This document shows positions 63,721-64,000 of a DNA stretch of 64,000 nucleotides, piece after piece. Numbering within the stretch: the stretch's first letter is position 1; each line of letters begins with the position of its first letter. Under the pieces are notes generated by a model, which saw only the letters and a list, made by a program, of their open reading frames with translations, made no database searches and was not told the DNA's origin. The stretch comes from JAFECT01 sp963838235 (GTDB lineage Bacteria; Pseudomonadota; Alphaproteobacteria; Caulobacterales; Caulobacteraceae), in the NCBI GenBank assembly GCA_963838235.1, contig CAWIQJ010000005.1, positions 124,001 to 188,000 of the forward strand, given 5' to 3'. The translations under genes were made by a program, and so were the position numbers.

Positions 63721-64000
63721 TCAGACGCCCGCGGCGGCGCGGATGATCCGGCCGAGCCAGTCGCGCGCGATCAGCGGCCCTTCGGTCGCGGTCAGGCAGA
63801 GACAGCCGCCGTCGTCGGCTTCGACCACCGGCTGGTGCTGGTGTTCGGGCCCGCGTTCGCAGAAGTCGCCCGCGGCGAACACCTCGCCGTTGTCGTTCAG
63901 CGCGCCGAAGACGACCTGGGTGAACTCGGGCCCGGAGTGGCCGTGGTCGAGGCCCTTCAGCCCCGCGCCGACGTAGAGCAGATAGACCTTGTCGCCGCTC
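63721..64000 (-). CDS. chrR: ChrR-type anti-sigma factor, cupin domain (N-terminus outside window)
   Basis: Only the C-terminal 92 residues are present. The cupin-like domain contains GHSGPEFTQVVFGALNDNG, FAAGDFCERGPEHQHQPVV and DDGGCLCLTATEGPL, which are the hallmarks of ChrR. In Rhodobacter, ChrR is a zinc anti-sigma factor that releases the ECF sigma factor RpoE on singlet-oxygen stress. The sigma factor gene would lie just beyond the right edge. It leads the operon with DUF1295, cfa and DUF2177. Confidence 0.88.
   Translation of the reverse strand, partial: SGDKVYLLYVGAGLKGLDHGHSGPEFTQVVFGALNDNGEVFAAGDFCERGPEHQHQPVVEADDGGCLCLTATEGPLIARDWLGRIIRAAAGV

Overview
The window is GC-rich, gene-dense DNA from an alphaproteobacterium, most probably a member of the Caulobacteraceae (Caulobacter/Phenylobacterium type). 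This rests on a TipN-like polarity protein, the flbT-flaF pair beside a divergent FlbA-like TPR protein, a Caulobacter-type MreB with its mreBCD-mrdA-rodA cluster, plant-type GshA, and a ChrR/Cfa/DUF1295/DUF2177 group. I see no rRNA, tRNA, CRISPR array, prophage or insertion sequence. No gene-free stretch exceeds 300 bases.

Layout. 0-9 kb: housekeeping genes (ubiA, a YcaQ-type glycosylase, ppk2, rsmE, gshA). 9-17 kb: a POT-family peptide transporter behind two LacI-type operator motifs, an M48 CAAX-type protease, two small outer-membrane barrel paralogues on either side of a FabH-like ketoacyl synthase, and a HAF-repeat secreted protein. 17-25 kb: NrtR-like regulator, HD hydrolase, Usp protein, an unusual repeat-bearing lipoprotein, MoxR ATPase, acidic proteins, and FlbA-like. 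25-28 kb: flbT-flaF, DUF924, an IlvC paralogue, GST and DUF3297 packed with no non-coding base despite four changes of orientation. 28-35 kb: PqqB-like hydrolase, nucleoside deoxyribosyltransferase, TrmN6-like methyltransferase, polyprenyl synthase, aminotransferase, TVP38 protein, GST. 35-41.5 kb: the rod-shape elongasome operon. 41.5-47 kb: serine hydrolase, methyltransferase and several peptidase/epimerase genes that could serve peptide or peptidoglycan-fragment recycling. 47-50 kb: tipN-like gene. 50-60 kb: phospholipase D with an EEP nuclease, LemA plus two TPM proteins, a dicarboxylate/glutamate symporter, an MHYT hybrid kinase, and an FAD oxidoreductase. 60-64 kb: two small envelope proteins, then DUF2177-cfa-DUF1295-chrR, which resembles the RpoE/ChrR photo-oxidative stress regulon of Rhodobacter.

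The strongest large-scale signal is technical. About 22 single-base indels (about 19 insertions, 3 deletions by my reading) break roughly 15 otherwise intact genes, including genes expected to be essential (mreC, rodA, polyprenyl synthase). Each is repaired by one base with no residual stop codon, so most are probably consensus errors rather than real pseudogenes. Coordinates and 'pseudogene' labels for those loci describe the sequence as given. The most interesting biological signals are a 131-bp dispersed palindromic element in two inverted copies, the zero-spacer block at 25.0-28.2 kb, tandem 29-residue repeats in the TipN-like protein, and a lipoprotein joining a charged helix to short beta-type repeats.
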